Shown here one piece after another: positions 55,813 through 64,000 of a stretch of 64,000 bases of DNA; the stretch's first letter is position 1, and the number at the start of each line of letters is the position of its first letter. A program made the position numbers and the translations under genes. The notes below the pieces were generated by a model. That model saw nothing but the letters and a program-made list of their open reading frames with translations, had not been told where the DNA came from and made no database searches. This stretch comes from Arcobacter sp. (GTDB taxonomy: Bacteria; Campylobacterota; Campylobacteria; Campylobacterales; Arcobacteraceae): contig PKUJ01000012.1 of the NCBI GenBank assembly GCA_002869565.1, positions 68,572 through 132,571 on the forward strand. Direction: 5' to 3'.

Positions 55813-56895
55813 TTAGTTTCCTATTTTTCTATACTCAGTTACTTCATCATTTTCTTCAAGAAATCTTATTCCTGAAGTAACTACTTTTGAAGTTTTATCT
55901 AAACCACTTAAAACTTCAACAGAATCACCTGAAACATCTCCTATTTTTATCTGTTTTTTATGAACTTTATTTTTTTCATCAATTATCCAAATATAAGAAG
56001 ATTTTTTTTCATCTGTAAATAATGCTTTATATGGTATAAATATATTTTTCTCTCTATGCACTTTTACCACTGCTTTAACTTGAGCTGTCATTCCTGGTAA
56101 AATTGTCACATCTTTTTGTGATTTCATTTGGAGAGTTGCTTCAAATGTTCTTGTAATTTCTTCCGCTGTTGTGGAAATATCAAGTAAGCTTGCATCGTAT
56201 TTTTTATTTTTGTCATTTCCAAAAGTTACATAGAAGTCCACAATCTTAGATATATGACTAGGTGTTAATTCTCCTTTTAATTTCAAGATATCATTTTCGG
56301 GAACAAAAAATTTAATTTTAAAAGAAGAGTTATCTTGTAGCCTTATAATTGGTTGTTTTACAGTAACTCTTTCAAAATCATTAACCATTTTTTTAGCCAT
56401 TACACCATCAAATTCTGCAATTAATTTTGTTTCCTCTAAGTTTTTCTTTGCTACTTGAAATAAAGCTCTAGTTACATCTAAATTTTGTTTTTGTTTTTCT
56501 AAATCTATTTTTGCTACGGATTTAGATTTATACAATTTTTCATATCTTTTATAATCACTTTTTGCTTGTTTATAATTCGCATTAACTTGATTATAATTTG
56601 CTTTATAAATAGACCCATCAAGTTCTGCAATAACCGAACCTTTTTTAACCTTTTCACCCTCATCAAAATTAAACTTTACAATTTTCCCAGATACTTCAAA
56701 AGCCATAGTTGCATCTTGAAAAGCTTCAACTTGCGCTGGATAAGTATAAGATTCACTAAATATTTCACTATCACTTATATTAAGTATTTTCACAATTTTT
56801 ACTTTTGGTTTCGTAACAATTTTATCTTCTTTTTTTTCACATCCAGTGACAATTAACAATGAAAATAAAACTACACTAAAAAATTTATAATACAT
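55813..56895 (-). CDS. RND efflux periplasmic adaptor, lipoprotein
   Basis: A 360-residue membrane fusion protein. The lipobox in LLIVTGC puts the acylated Cys at about residue 19. The lipoyl half-domains (PAQVEAFQDATMAFEVSGKI, and its partner after the helical hairpin), a hairpin of about 95-150 residues (NYNQVNANYKQAKSDYKRYE) and the beta-barrel domain are in the expected order. It couples the second RND pump to an outer-membrane channel. It lies 9 nt downstream of the TetR gene. Confidence 0.87.
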   Translation of the reverse strand: MYYKFFSVVLFSLLIVTGCEKKEDKIVTKPKVKIVKILNISDSEIFSESYTYPAQVEAFQDATMAFEVSGKIVKFNFDEGEKVKKGSVIAELDGSIYKANYNQVNANYKQAKSDYKRYEKLYKSKSVAKIDLEKQKQNLDVTRALFQVAKKNLEETKLIAEFDGVMAKKMVNDFERVTVKQPIIRLQDNSSFKIKFFVPENDILKLKGELTPSHISKIVDFYVTFGNDKNKKYDASLLDISTTAEEITRTFEATLQMKSQKDVTILPGMTAQVKAVVKVHREKNIFIPYKALFTDEKKSSYIWIIDEKNKVHKKQIKIGDVSGDSVEVLSGLDKTSKVVTSGIRFLEENDEVTEYRKIGN

Positions 56896-56904
56896 TCTCT
56901 TCTC

Positions 56905-57507
56905 CTATTTTTTTACAATTGCATCTAATATTATATTTGATACAAATTCTGAAATATAGTTTAATGTTTTCTCACTATTATTTTTCAAATCATTCTCTTT
57001 ACCTATTGGTAAAGTACTCATTTGAATTACATAAAAAGTTTTAATAGTTCCATTTATGAATGAATATAAACTATAAATATCCATATCTTTATATTCATCT
57101 TTTATATCAAGCTTATTTACAAGCATTTTTAGATAATTCATTTCTTCATTAATATAAGGCATAAAATTTTCATCTACATTAGCTCCATAATTTGCAAACT
57201 CTCTTAATGCTAAAGGAACAATACTTGGATTCTCTTTTATTGTTAATATTATTGCATTTACATATGCTCTAAAAAGAGTATTTGAATCTTTTTTATCATC
57301 AAAAACAGCTCTAAGATTAGTATTTAATCTCTCTATAGCATTTTTAATCACTTCATTATATAAGCTTTTTTTATCTTTAAAATGATAATAAATTGTAGCC
57401 TTATTTATATCAAGTTTTTTTACTAAATTATTCATACTTACTGCGTTAAATCCAAGTTTAGAGAACTCTTCTTCTGCAACTTTTAATATAATATCTCTTG
57501 TTTTCAT
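56905..57507 (-). CDS. TetR-family repressor of the second RND system
   Basis: A 200-residue regulator. The N-terminal HTH (about 6-50) has EEEFSKLGFNAVSMNNLVKK and INKATIYYHFKDKKSLYNEV, a canonical TetR recognition helix and TIYYHF motif. It is the first gene of TetR-adaptor-pump. A perfect 7-bp-arm palindrome lies 20 nt before its start codon and is probably its operator. Confidence 0.88.
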   Translation of the reverse strand: MKTRDIILKVAEEEFSKLGFNAVSMNNLVKKLDINKATIYYHFKDKKSLYNEVIKNAIERLNTNLRAVFDDKKDSNTLFRAYVNAIILTIKENPSIVPLALREFANYGANVDENFMPYINEEMNYLKMLVNKLDIKDEYKDMDIYSLYSFINGTIKTFYVIQMSTLPIGKENDLKNNSEKTLNYISEFVSNIILDAIVKK

Positions 57508-57526
57508 AAATATTCCTAAATATTTT

Positions 57527-57544
57527 ACTAACCATTCGGTTAGT
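57527..57544. promoter_or_regulatory. TetR-type operator of the second RND operon
   Basis: ACTAACC-ATTC-GGTTAGT is a perfect palindrome 20 nt in front of the TetR gene start at 57507. The size and spacing suit a TetR dimer. Confidence 0.75.
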
Positions 57545-57626
57545 TAATAAGTTAATAATATTATATTGTGAGATATTTGTCAAGTTTTTTTATTTAAATA
57601 AAAGTGAAAGTAAGAAGAAAATCAGA

Positions 57627-57649
57627 ACAAGCTAATTAAATTAGCTTGT
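57627..57649 (-). terminator. Hairpin terminator after the SDR gene
   Basis: ACAAGCTAAT pairs with ATTAGCTTGT around TAA, 11 nt after the SDR stop codon. The following minus-strand sequence is T-rich but interrupted, so termination is likely but not certain. Confidence 0.6.
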
Positions 57650-57660
57650 ACTATTATATA

Positions 57661-58365
57661 TTATCGTACGTAAGAGCCATTGTTAAAGTCCATAGTAGTG
57701 CCATTTACATATTCAGGACAATCTGTAGCTAACCAAAAAATTACTTCTGCCGCCTCATCTGGCTCTGCAAATCTTCCAGAAGGAACTGCTTTTTTAAATT
57801 CTGCTTTTCTCTCTTCTGAATTGTCTTTTTGCATATCAGTTTCAACTGGACTTGGAGCTATACAATTTACAATAATTCCATGAGTTCCTAAAAGTTTTGC
57901 AAATATTTTTGTAGCATTTATTATTCCAGCTTTTGCAATTCCATACCAAATATCAGGATGTCCGATTTGACCAGCAATAGAAGCTGTATTTACAATTCTT
58001 CCATATCCTCTTTTTTTCATATCTTCAGAAAAAAGTGTCATAAGCTCAACAGGAGAGTAAAGATCTACATTCATAATATGTTCTTTTGCATCTTTTGGAT
58101 AATTATCATAAGTGTATTTTGGTTGCATATAACCTGCATTGTTTATTAGTGTATCTATCTCCCCTACTTGCTCTGCAAGTATTGGCAAGTCTTCAACATT
58201 AGATAAATCATATACTATAGTTGTCACTTTTTCATTATCTTTAAATGGAAAATCTTTAAAATCCCTTCCTACAACAACAACATCATAATCAACTTCTAAA
58301 AATCTTTTTACTACTGCTAAACCTATTCCTTTATTTCCACCCGTAACTAATACTCTATTTAACAT
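57661..58365 (-). CDS. Short-chain dehydrogenase/reductase
   Basis: A 234-residue NAD(P)-dependent oxidoreductase with a classical Rossmann fold. TGGNKGIG (8-15) binds the cofactor, NNAGY follows, and the catalytic Ser (NTASIAG) and Tyr-x-x-x-Lys (WYGIAKAG) are intact. PSPVETDMQ and the C-terminal YVNGTTMDFNNG are typical of FabG-like SDRs. The substrate is unknown; nothing nearby indicates fatty-acid synthesis. It is monocistronic, divergent from the rhodanese gene. Confidence 0.85.
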   Translation of the reverse strand: MLNRVLVTGGNKGIGLAVVKRFLEVDYDVVVVGRDFKDFPFKDNEKVTTIVYDLSNVEDLPILAEQVGEIDTLINNAGYMQPKYTYDNYPKDAKEHIMNVDLYSPVELMTLFSEDMKKRGYGRIVNTASIAGQIGHPDIWYGIAKAGIINATKIFAKLLGTHGIIVNCIAPSPVETDMQKDNSEERKAEFKKAVPSGRFAEPDEAAEVIFWLATDCPEYVNGTTMDFNNGSYVR

Positions 58366-58462
58366 CTTAAATCCTTAGAATTTTTTTTATTATATCAAAA
58401 AAACCATAACAAATTTATGATATTATTATCAATAAATATTTATACAAATTAAAGGATTTTTT

Positions 58463-59164
58463 ATGAAAACAATTCTTATTCTCTGCTTCTGTTTTTTTTA
58501 TTTATATGCAATAAACCCTATTCTTCTTCCAATAAAAGGAGTAAGTGTTCAACATACTTATTCAAATGGCAAAAAAGAAGAGATATTAATACAAAGAGAA
58601 GTTCAAGGAGTATGTTTAGATATACCTATAAACACTAATACTTTCCAATCAGAAAATCTAGCTTCAAAAAGTGTAGATGAAAAATGTAAAAAAACTTTTA
58701 TCACAACAAAAGGTGTAATTCAACCTCATACTTTAAAAGCTGGCATAACTACAGTTGCAGAACTTGAAGTTTTAGATTTTATTGAAACTATGTCTTCTAA
58801 AAATCCTAACAAATATATTTTAGTAGATAGTAGAACCTCAGATTGGTTTAACACAGGAACAATACCAAGTGCTGTGAATATTCCATATGATGAGTTAACT
58901 TATGATGAAGATTTTGAAGAAGAGTACGAAAGAGCTTATAAAACTTTAGGTGTAAAAATTTTAGGAAAAAACAAATTTGATTTTACAGATGCAAAAACTG
59001 CAATTCTCTTCTGCAATGGCTCTTGGTGTGCTCAATCACCAAGAGCTATAAAAACTTTAATCAAGTTTGGATATCCAAAAGAAAAAATTATCTGGTACAG
59101 AGGAGGAATTGCTTCTTGGGCAGGAGTTTCTTTGACTTTAACAAAAAATATAGAAACTAAATAG
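58463..59164 (+). CDS. Exported rhodanese-like protein
   Basis: A 233-residue periplasmic protein with a short signal peptide (about 1-15). The N-terminal part (about 20-95) is unassigned and has two Cys (VQGVCLDIP and DEKCKKTF). The rhodanese domain (about 100-225) has LVDSRTSDWFNTGTIPSAVN (the conserved DxR), and the active-site loop FCNGSWCAQSPRA with two Cys, then WYRGGIASWAG. It may transfer sulfur or reduce disulfides in the periplasm. AAAGGA is in front of the ATG. Confidence 0.8.
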   Translation: MKTILILCFCFFYLYAINPILLPIKGVSVQHTYSNGKKEEILIQREVQGVCLDIPINTNTFQSENLASKSVDEKCKKTFITTKGVIQPHTLKAGITTVAELEVLDFIETMSSKNPNKYILVDSRTSDWFNTGTIPSAVNIPYDELTYDEDFEEEYERAYKTLGVKILGKNKFDFTDAKTAILFCNGSWCAQSPRAIKTLIKFGYPKEKIIWYRGGIASWAGVSLTLTKNIETK

Positions 59165-59296
59165 TCTTATATATACTTCTTTACAAAATATTTATTGTCA
59201 AATTTTTTAAAATAATCCATAAATTATGATTTAAATCAATAACAATCACAGATTAAAGTGATAACATATGAACTACTATTCACTAAAAGGTATAAA

Positions 59297-59998
59297 ATGA
59301 TAAAAAAAATAACTATTGCCTGTATAGGTACTTTATTTTCTGTAACAACTGCACTTGCATTAAATGAACCACATACTGTAAAAATTTTAGAAGTAAAAGA
59401 TGCTGGTGCGTATACATACATAAAAGTAAACGAAAATAACCAACAATATTGGGCAGCAATAGAAGCTTCTCCTGTTAAAATTGGTCAAACTATTACTTTA
59501 AAAGAACAAGTTTGGATGAAAAACTTTAAAAGTAAAACTTTAGATAAAACATTTGATAAAGTCTTATTTGCTGATTTTGAAAGAAAAGGAATAAGTGGTG
59601 CAGATAATGTTCATAAAATTCATGGAAGTATGATTAAGAAAAAACAAGAAATTTTAAAACCTGATCCTAAGTTCAATGAAGGATTAGTTATATCAAAAGA
59701 AAAAGCTATAAAAATAGATATTTCTGATTTATATAAAAATAAAGAGATATACAAAAATAAAAATGTTGAACTTACTGCTGATGTAATTCAAGTATCAAAC
59801 AAAGTTAAAGGAAATACTTGGGTTAAAATTTACAATGGTAAAGATGCAATAATTTTCAGATCACCAAATGAAGATGAAAAAGTTGAAATTGGGGATAAAG
59901 TAAAAGTTATTGGAACCATAAATACTGATGTAGATTATGGATTTGGTTTTGCTTATGAAATAATTGGGGTAAACGGTAAATTTGAAGTTTTAAAATAA
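59297..59998 (+). CDS. Exported OB-fold protein (NrfJ-like)
   Basis: A 233-residue periplasmic protein with a signal peptide (about 1-22, ending ALA). Two domains follow: the first (about 25-95) has LEVKDAGAYTYIKVNENNQQ and WMKNFKSKTLDKTFDKVLFAD as in NrfJ-type proteins found near nitrite reductase genes; the second (about 140-233) looks like an OB fold (KNVELTADVIQVSNKVKGNT...). The start MIKKITIAC is chosen because AAAAGG lies just upstream; a longer frame from 59258 lacks both. No nrf genes are adjacent, so the function is open. Confidence 0.68.
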   Translation: MIKKITIACIGTLFSVTTALALNEPHTVKILEVKDAGAYTYIKVNENNQQYWAAIEASPVKIGQTITLKEQVWMKNFKSKTLDKTFDKVLFADFERKGISGADNVHKIHGSMIKKKQEILKPDPKFNEGLVISKEKAIKIDISDLYKNKEIYKNKNVELTADVIQVSNKVKGNTWVKIYNGKDAIIFRSPNEDEKVEIGDKVKVIGTINTDVDYGFGFAYEIIGVNGKFEVLK

Positions 59999-60002
59999 TT
60001 TA

Positions 60003-60032
60003 AAACATAGAGACAAAAAAGTCTCTATGTTT
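60003..60032. terminator. Bidirectional terminator
   Basis: AAACATAGAGAC pairs with GTCTCTATGTTT around six A, with T-runs on both strands. It separates the converging OB-fold gene and the AsmA-like gene. Confidence 0.85.
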
Positions 60033-60034
60033 TT

Positions 60035-62179
60035 TTATTGCATAAATTTTCTTAATGCATCTGCAAGTTCTCTATTTGTAGGGCCATTATTTGCAGTATT
60101 TGTTGAAGGCTTTGTAGTCGGTGCTTTATTAAAAAGTTTATTTAAATCTATTTTATTTTTTAATTTCTCTTGTAATTTCTTTTTATATTTATCAGTTTTT
60201 TCTTTTAATTTTTTTCCATATTTACTCTCTAAGAAAGCTTTTGTATCAACTTTTACTGTTGGATTAGAAAGATCTCCTTTAACTGTTGTATCAAAAGAAT
60301 ACTTAGTAATAGTAGTTTGAATTAATGCATTTATACTATTTTTATCGGTATCAAGTGTACTACTTGGAACTTTTATTTTTGTATATTTACTCTGCATATC
60401 AACAAAAGTATTAATGATGTTTTTTTTCATATCACTTTTGATTTCAACTTTTTCATAAACCTCTTGAGTTAAATCAAACTTTGCAAAAGTATTAATAATA
60501 TCTGAGAATTCGTTTTTTATAAATTTACCTTCTACTAAGTTCCCATCAATTTTACCAATTTTAGTAGCTAAATTGTAATCAACATCAATTTTTGATTTTG
60601 AAGTAAATATTTCTGGATAATATAACATATGAGTTAAATCTTTTATCTCAACACCATCAATATTTGCTTTGAAATTATCATTTATAAGATTAAAATTAAT
60701 ATCTCCCCCAAATAATTTTGAGTTTCCATCCACTTCAAGATTATCAGAACTTTGTTTAATATTTCCAGCAAGTTTTGCAGAACCTCTCATTTTTGTTTGT
60801 GTCAAATCATAAAGTTTTGTAAGGTCTGTAAAATTAATTAAATAGTCACTTACAAAAGAACTTTTTTCTATATCAAAAACAGCTTTTTCCATATTAAGAT
60901 TTGTAACAGTAGTATTTAAATCAACTTTTGAGATAGCTTGTGTTTTTACCAAATCAGTAAGAATATTACCTTTAAAAACTAATGGCTGTTTTAATTTTTG
61001 TTCAAACTCTTTATTTACAACATCATTGTTTACTGTACTTTCTAAAATAGTTGTAATAACTTTACCATCGAGATTTTTTATATCTGCATTTTTTATCTTT
61101 GCATCAATATTCATAAAACCATTTGCATAATTCGGTTGATTTACTAAATTTAAAAGAGACTCAATTTTTGCATTATTAACTAAAACATTTACATACTCAG
61201 GTTTTGAATCTGCAACTTTTATATCATACGTTGTATCACTTTTAAAAATATCAGATTTACCATTTATTTTTATAACACCATTATTAACATTTACAATTCC
61301 ACTTGTAGAAAAAGAACCATTATATTTTTGATTGATAAGAGTTTCAAGTTGTGACATGTCTTTTACAAATAAAATATAATCACTATTTACAACAGAATTT
61401 TTTAGATTTACACTTGCATTTGATACATCAAGTTTTGCAATTGTACTATCTAAATCAACTTTTGCATTTGCCATATTTCCTGATAACTTTGTAACTGTAT
61501 TTCCAGAAAACGTAATTGGTGTTTTTGGATTATCTTCTAATTCTTTATTTATTAGTTTTGCATTTAAAATACCATTTGAAATTTTTTGAGTGATTAAACC
61601 ATCTAGATTATTTATATCTGCACTTTTAATATCTGCATCAATATCTAAATTCCCACTTGCGTAAATTGGCTGGTTTACAATATTTAACAGCTCTTCAATT
61701 TTCGCATTTTTCATATTAAATAAAATATTACTTGGTTTAAAATCTACTAAGTTCACATCATAAGTTGTATTACTAGAAGCAATAGAACTAATACCTTTTA
61801 TTACTGCTAATTCTTGATCACCTTTTATACTACCTTTAGTTGAAAATGGACCATTTAATTTTTGTTTTGTAATATTTTCTAATTTTGAAAGTTCTATAAT
61901 ATTAATATCATAATTTAAATCAACGCTTTTTGCGAAAATATTTAAATCACCAGCAATATTAATTGTTGAATTATCATCAATAGATGCATTAAAAAGAATC
62001 TCTTTAGTAGTTAATTTAAAATCATTAACTTTCATCTTTACATCTTGTTGTCCCTCATTTACTTTATTCTCTATAATCATAGCCACATAAGAATTACCCA
62101 TACTTGTAAACAGTAATCCATAAATACCCCCAATTATTAGAAGTACAAAAGCTGTTAAACCAAAAAACAGTTTTTTCAT
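60035..62179 (-). CDS. Large AsmA-like membrane-anchored protein with tandem repeats
   Basis: A 714-residue protein with one N-terminal membrane helix (about 5-25) and a long beta-rich periplasmic part. A module of about 180 residues occurs twice and partly a third time. Each begins with a version of L-x-x-L-x-x-x-x-x-Q-K-x-x-G-x-F-S-T-x-G, followed by T-T-Y-D-(V/I) and (N/V)-N-Q-P-x-Y-A-(S/N)-G. The C-terminus is Lys-rich with a Thr/Pro/Asn linker. The architecture recalls AsmA/TamB-type lipid-transfer proteins that bridge the envelope, but the similarity is structural in style only. It is monocistronic. Confidence 0.6.
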   Translation of the reverse strand: MKKLFFGLTAFVLLIIGGIYGLLFTSMGNSYVAMIIENKVNEGQQDVKMKVNDFKLTTKEILFNASIDDNSTINIAGDLNIFAKSVDLNYDINIIELSKLENITKQKLNGPFSTKGSIKGDQELAVIKGISSIASSNTTYDVNLVDFKPSNILFNMKNAKIEELLNIVNQPIYASGNLDIDADIKSADINNLDGLITQKISNGILNAKLINKELEDNPKTPITFSGNTVTKLSGNMANAKVDLDSTIAKLDVSNASVNLKNSVVNSDYILFVKDMSQLETLINQKYNGSFSTSGIVNVNNGVIKINGKSDIFKSDTTYDIKVADSKPEYVNVLVNNAKIESLLNLVNQPNYANGFMNIDAKIKNADIKNLDGKVITTILESTVNNDVVNKEFEQKLKQPLVFKGNILTDLVKTQAISKVDLNTTVTNLNMEKAVFDIEKSSFVSDYLINFTDLTKLYDLTQTKMRGSAKLAGNIKQSSDNLEVDGNSKLFGGDINFNLINDNFKANIDGVEIKDLTHMLYYPEIFTSKSKIDVDYNLATKIGKIDGNLVEGKFIKNEFSDIINTFAKFDLTQEVYEKVEIKSDMKKNIINTFVDMQSKYTKIKVPSSTLDTDKNSINALIQTTITKYSFDTTVKGDLSNPTVKVDTKAFLESKYGKKLKEKTDKYKKKLQEKLKNKIDLNKLFNKAPTTKPSTNTANNGPTNRELADALRKFMQ

Positions 62180-62320
62180 TATAAACCTTTCATCTATTTG
62201 TTAAAAGTAGCAATTATATCAAAAAAAAGTAAACAGAAAGTACAAAGATAAATTTGTTACTTTAGGTAATAAAAATAAAATATATTATACTGTCTAATGA
62301 ACTATTAAATATATATGAGA

Positions 62321-62446
62321 TATAATTTTGCCCGAACAAGGTGTTAAGTAGGGAAATATTTGCATTTATGTAAGTATTGCTACAGTTTACTGTGGTTACG
62401 CTATACGAACAGACTTTGGTCAAAAATATTTTTTAAGGATTCACGA
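62321..62446 (+). promoter_or_regulatory. atpE promoter and long structured leader
   Basis: TATAAT at 62321-62326 is the likely -10 box, about 115 nt before the start codon of atpE. The leader contains a hairpin (GTAA....CTACAG-TTTA-CTGTGG-TTAC, about 62379-62409) and a smaller GAC-TTTG-GTC stem. The last part has AAGGAT as the ribosome site. A leader of this length is unusual for this compact genome. The rest of 62180-62320 is AT-rich and holds only the start region of the AsmA-like gene on the other strand. Confidence 0.5.
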
Positions 62447-62758
62447 ATGAAAAAAATCGTTCTATTAATGCTTGCTATCGCTGGAGCTGCTTTTGCTGCT
62501 GATGGTGCTGTTGCAAACGAAACATTAAAAGCTTACTCTGTAGTTGCTGCAGGTATTGGTCTAGGTCTTGCTGCACTTGGTGGTGCTATCGGTATGGGTA
62601 ACACTGCTGCTGCAACTATTGCTGGTACTGCTAGAAACCCAGGTTTAGGTGGAAAATTAATGACAACAATGTTCATTGCTTTAGCGATGATCGAAGCACA
62701 AGTTATTTATGCACTTGTTGTTGCTATGATTGCATTATATGCAAATCCATTCCTATAA
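62447..62758 (+). CDS. atpE: ATP synthase F0 subunit c
   Basis: A 103-residue c-ring subunit that carries protons through F0. A signal-like N-terminus (MKKIVLLMLAIAGAAFA) precedes two membrane helices, as in other Campylobacterota. The glycine-rich helix (GLGLAALGGAIGMG) and the RNPG loop (ARNPGLGGKL) are intact, and the ion-binding Glu is in ALAMIEAQVIYAL. The start at the second ATG is chosen because AAGGAT precedes it. Codon use is more GC-rich than its neighbours, as expected of a highly expressed gene. The other atp genes are not here; a single-gene transcript allows the high c-subunit dose. Confidence 0.93.
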   Translation: MKKIVLLMLAIAGAAFAADGAVANETLKAYSVVAAGIGLGLAALGGAIGMGNTAAATIAGTARNPGLGGKLMTTMFIALAMIEAQVIYALVVAMIALYANPFL

Positions 62759-62794
62759 GATCCTAGTCTAAACTACAGATTTTATAAATCTTAA

Positions 62795-62824
62795 AAAGGT
62801 CAAGAGGTTTTCCTCTTGGCCTTT
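62795..62824 (+). terminator. Strong intrinsic terminator of atpE
   Basis: AAAGGTCAAGAGG pairs with CCTCTTGGCCTTT around TTTT, allowing one wobble pair, followed by a run of T. It is 37 nt after the atpE stop codon. Confidence 0.9.
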
Positions 62825-62924
62825 TTTTTATTCTTTTTTTACCTTACTTTTAAAAATTCAAAAAGACAACTTTTATGCCACTTCTTTATATTATTATTCA
62901 TATATTATAAAAAAAGGCACAATT

Positions 62925-64000
62925 ATGAAAACAAATAGTATAAAAACAAAGCTTCTCGCTCTTGTTATGTTTAGTACCGTAATATCGTTTATGATACTAG
63001 GATTCTACAATGCAAATAATAATTATAGCTCCGAATATAATCTTATTAAACAAAAAGAGTTAAACTTAGCAAAAAGTACCTCAAAATTTATTAATAGTTA
63101 TATTCAATCAAAAATTGACATTGTAGAAGCTGTTTCAAAAGAAGTTTCACCTTTGACATTAAATACTAAGAATAGTCAAATTGTTGAAAAACTTAGGTTA
63201 GGTAAGGAAGCAGGAAAATTTGAAGGACTATACATAGGATTTAAAGAAAATGGTAATTTCCTACAGTTTGATGCAAGTTCGAGAACACCTCAAACACACG
63301 ATTACGATGCAAGAAAAAGAGGATGGTTTAAAAAAGCAATAAAATTGGATGGTCCAGCAGTTAGTGAACCATATATTGATTTCACATCAAAAAAATTAGT
63401 TATTTCAATATCTACTCCACTTAAAAAAGATGGAGTAATTGTTGGTGTTGTTGGTTCAGATATATTTATTACTACTATAGTTGATAGTGTTTTAAATATT
63501 AAGCTTGATGGAATGGGTACAGCATATCTTTTAGATGAAAAAGAAAAAATAATTATTCATAAAAATCAAAAACTTTTAAATACTAATGACTCTTTATTTT
63601 CTCAAATTAAAACAACAAATAAATCAGATTTTGGTGAAGCTCTTGAAAAAGGAGTTGAGAAATTACTTGCATATAGTACAATTAAAACTTCTAACTGGAA
63701 AATTATGATAAAACTAGACCGTGATGAAATTTTTGAAAAGATAAATGCCCAAATATTGAAAGAAATTACACTATATATAGTTCTTCTATTTATTATTCTA
63801 GGTTTTATTTTATTCTCTTTAATCAAAATCTTATCACCACTTAAAACCGTAGAAGAGGGATTTAACTATTTCTTTAAATATTTAAAAGGTGAAGAGAGCA
63901 GTATTAAAAACATCGATATTAAAACAAATGATGAATTTGGGAATATGGCAAAAGTTATCAATAAAGAGATGCAAGTTATTGCCTCTCATCTTGAAGAAGA
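62925..64000 (+). CDS. Methyl-accepting chemotaxis protein with dCache domain (3' end outside the window)
   Basis: A frame open from the ATG at 62925 to the end of the window (358 codons). TM1 (about 8-30) precedes a double-Cache periplasmic domain (about 35-280). The segment YDARKRGWF, with PYIDF and GVVGSDIF further on, matches the R-W-Y-D pattern of amino-acid-sensing dCache domains. TM2 (about 282-305) and HAMP-type sequence (LSPLKTVEEGFNYFFKYLKG...) follow. The cytoplasmic signalling domain is cut off, so its classification as a chemoreceptor rests on the HAMP style and similarity to the receptor at 41923. A different output domain is possible. AAAAAGG is in front of the ATG. Confidence 0.82.
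   Translation, partial: MKTNSIKTKLLALVMFSTVISFMILGFYNANNNYSSEYNLIKQKELNLAKSTSKFINSYIQSKIDIVEAVSKEVSPLTLNTKNSQIVEKLRLGKEAGKFEGLYIGFKENGNFLQFDASSRTPQTHDYDARKRGWFKKAIKLDGPAVSEPYIDFTSKKLVISISTPLKKDGVIVGVVGSDIFITTIVDSVLNIKLDGMGTAYLLDEKEKIIIHKNQKLLNTNDSLFSQIKTTNKSDFGEALEKGVEKLLAYSTIKTSNWKIMIKLDRDEIFEKINAQILKEITLYIVLLFIILGFILFSLIKILSPLKTVEEGFNYFFKYLKGEESSIKNIDIKTNDEFGNMAKVINKEMQVIASHLEE

Overview
The window looks like a chromosomal segment of an Arcobacter-type member of the Campylobacterota (Arcobacteraceae). The base composition is strongly AT-rich and genes are packed tightly on both strands. Several family-level markers fit: a three-domain NifU next to NifS, a catalase (katA) followed by a small ankyrin protein as in Campylobacter, an MlaE/MlaD/lipoprotein set, an orphan ATP-synthase c-subunit gene with a cleavable-looking N-terminus, and chemoreceptors, one of which ends in a CheR-type WxxF tether. 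The genus is an inference. I see no rRNA, intact tRNA, CRISPR array, insertion sequence or prophage.

Layout. 1-2.6 kb: a cut-off hypothetical gene, small orphan fragments and an aldehyde dehydrogenase. 2.6-6.9 kb: a dihaem cytochrome c divergent from a two-component system, then an RlmI-like rRNA methyltransferase behind a possible leader peptide and hairpin. 7-9.3 kb: nifS-nifU. 9.6-12.5 kb: a membrane protein and a damaged Mla lipid-transport locus. 12.6-16.8 kb: an amino-acid ABC transporter and katA-ankyrin, flanked by an intact permease gene and a decayed copy of it. 16.8-20.5 kb: a histidine kinase and a receiver-GGDEF-EAL protein. 20.8-26 kb: sufB-C-D-S-E and a MIP18-family factor. 26-28.6 kb: an MFS transporter and small unknown proteins. 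28.6-35 kb: a TetR-controlled RND efflux operon. 35-44 kb: YceI, an HD-GYP phosphodiesterase, selO, two transsulfuration enzymes and a chemoreceptor. 44-46.8 kb: a Zur-type zinc locus. 46.8-52.7 kb: nhaA, a copper/oxidase-assembly cluster, and an AraC regulator with two exporters. 52.7-57.5 kb: a second TetR-controlled RND system. 57.6-64 kb: an SDR, a rhodanese, an OB-fold protein, a large AsmA-like protein, atpE and a truncated chemoreceptor.

The most interesting signal is a structured sequence of about 105-140 nt that occurs three times, each time between two genes of an Fe-S cluster assembly operon: nifS/nifU, sufB/sufC and sufS/sufE. Each copy has three helices in the same order, joined by a conserved CTTTAGG linker, and ends a few bases before the next gene's ribosome binding site. 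Paired bases change together between copies, which points to RNA structure rather than chance. It may be a cis-acting RNA that sets expression ratios in both Fe-S systems, or a repeat family that happens to sit there; a genome-wide search would tell.

Other notable points: mlaE has an in-frame stop codon at a conserved position and its usual ATPase partner is missing; the katA-ankyrin block lies between two direct copies of a permease gene; two near-identical palindromes lie between znuA and a Fur-family regulator; palindromic operators lie in front of both efflux operons; and three genes, two of them regulators, have TATAAT only 5-6 bases before the start codon, suggesting leaderless transcripts.
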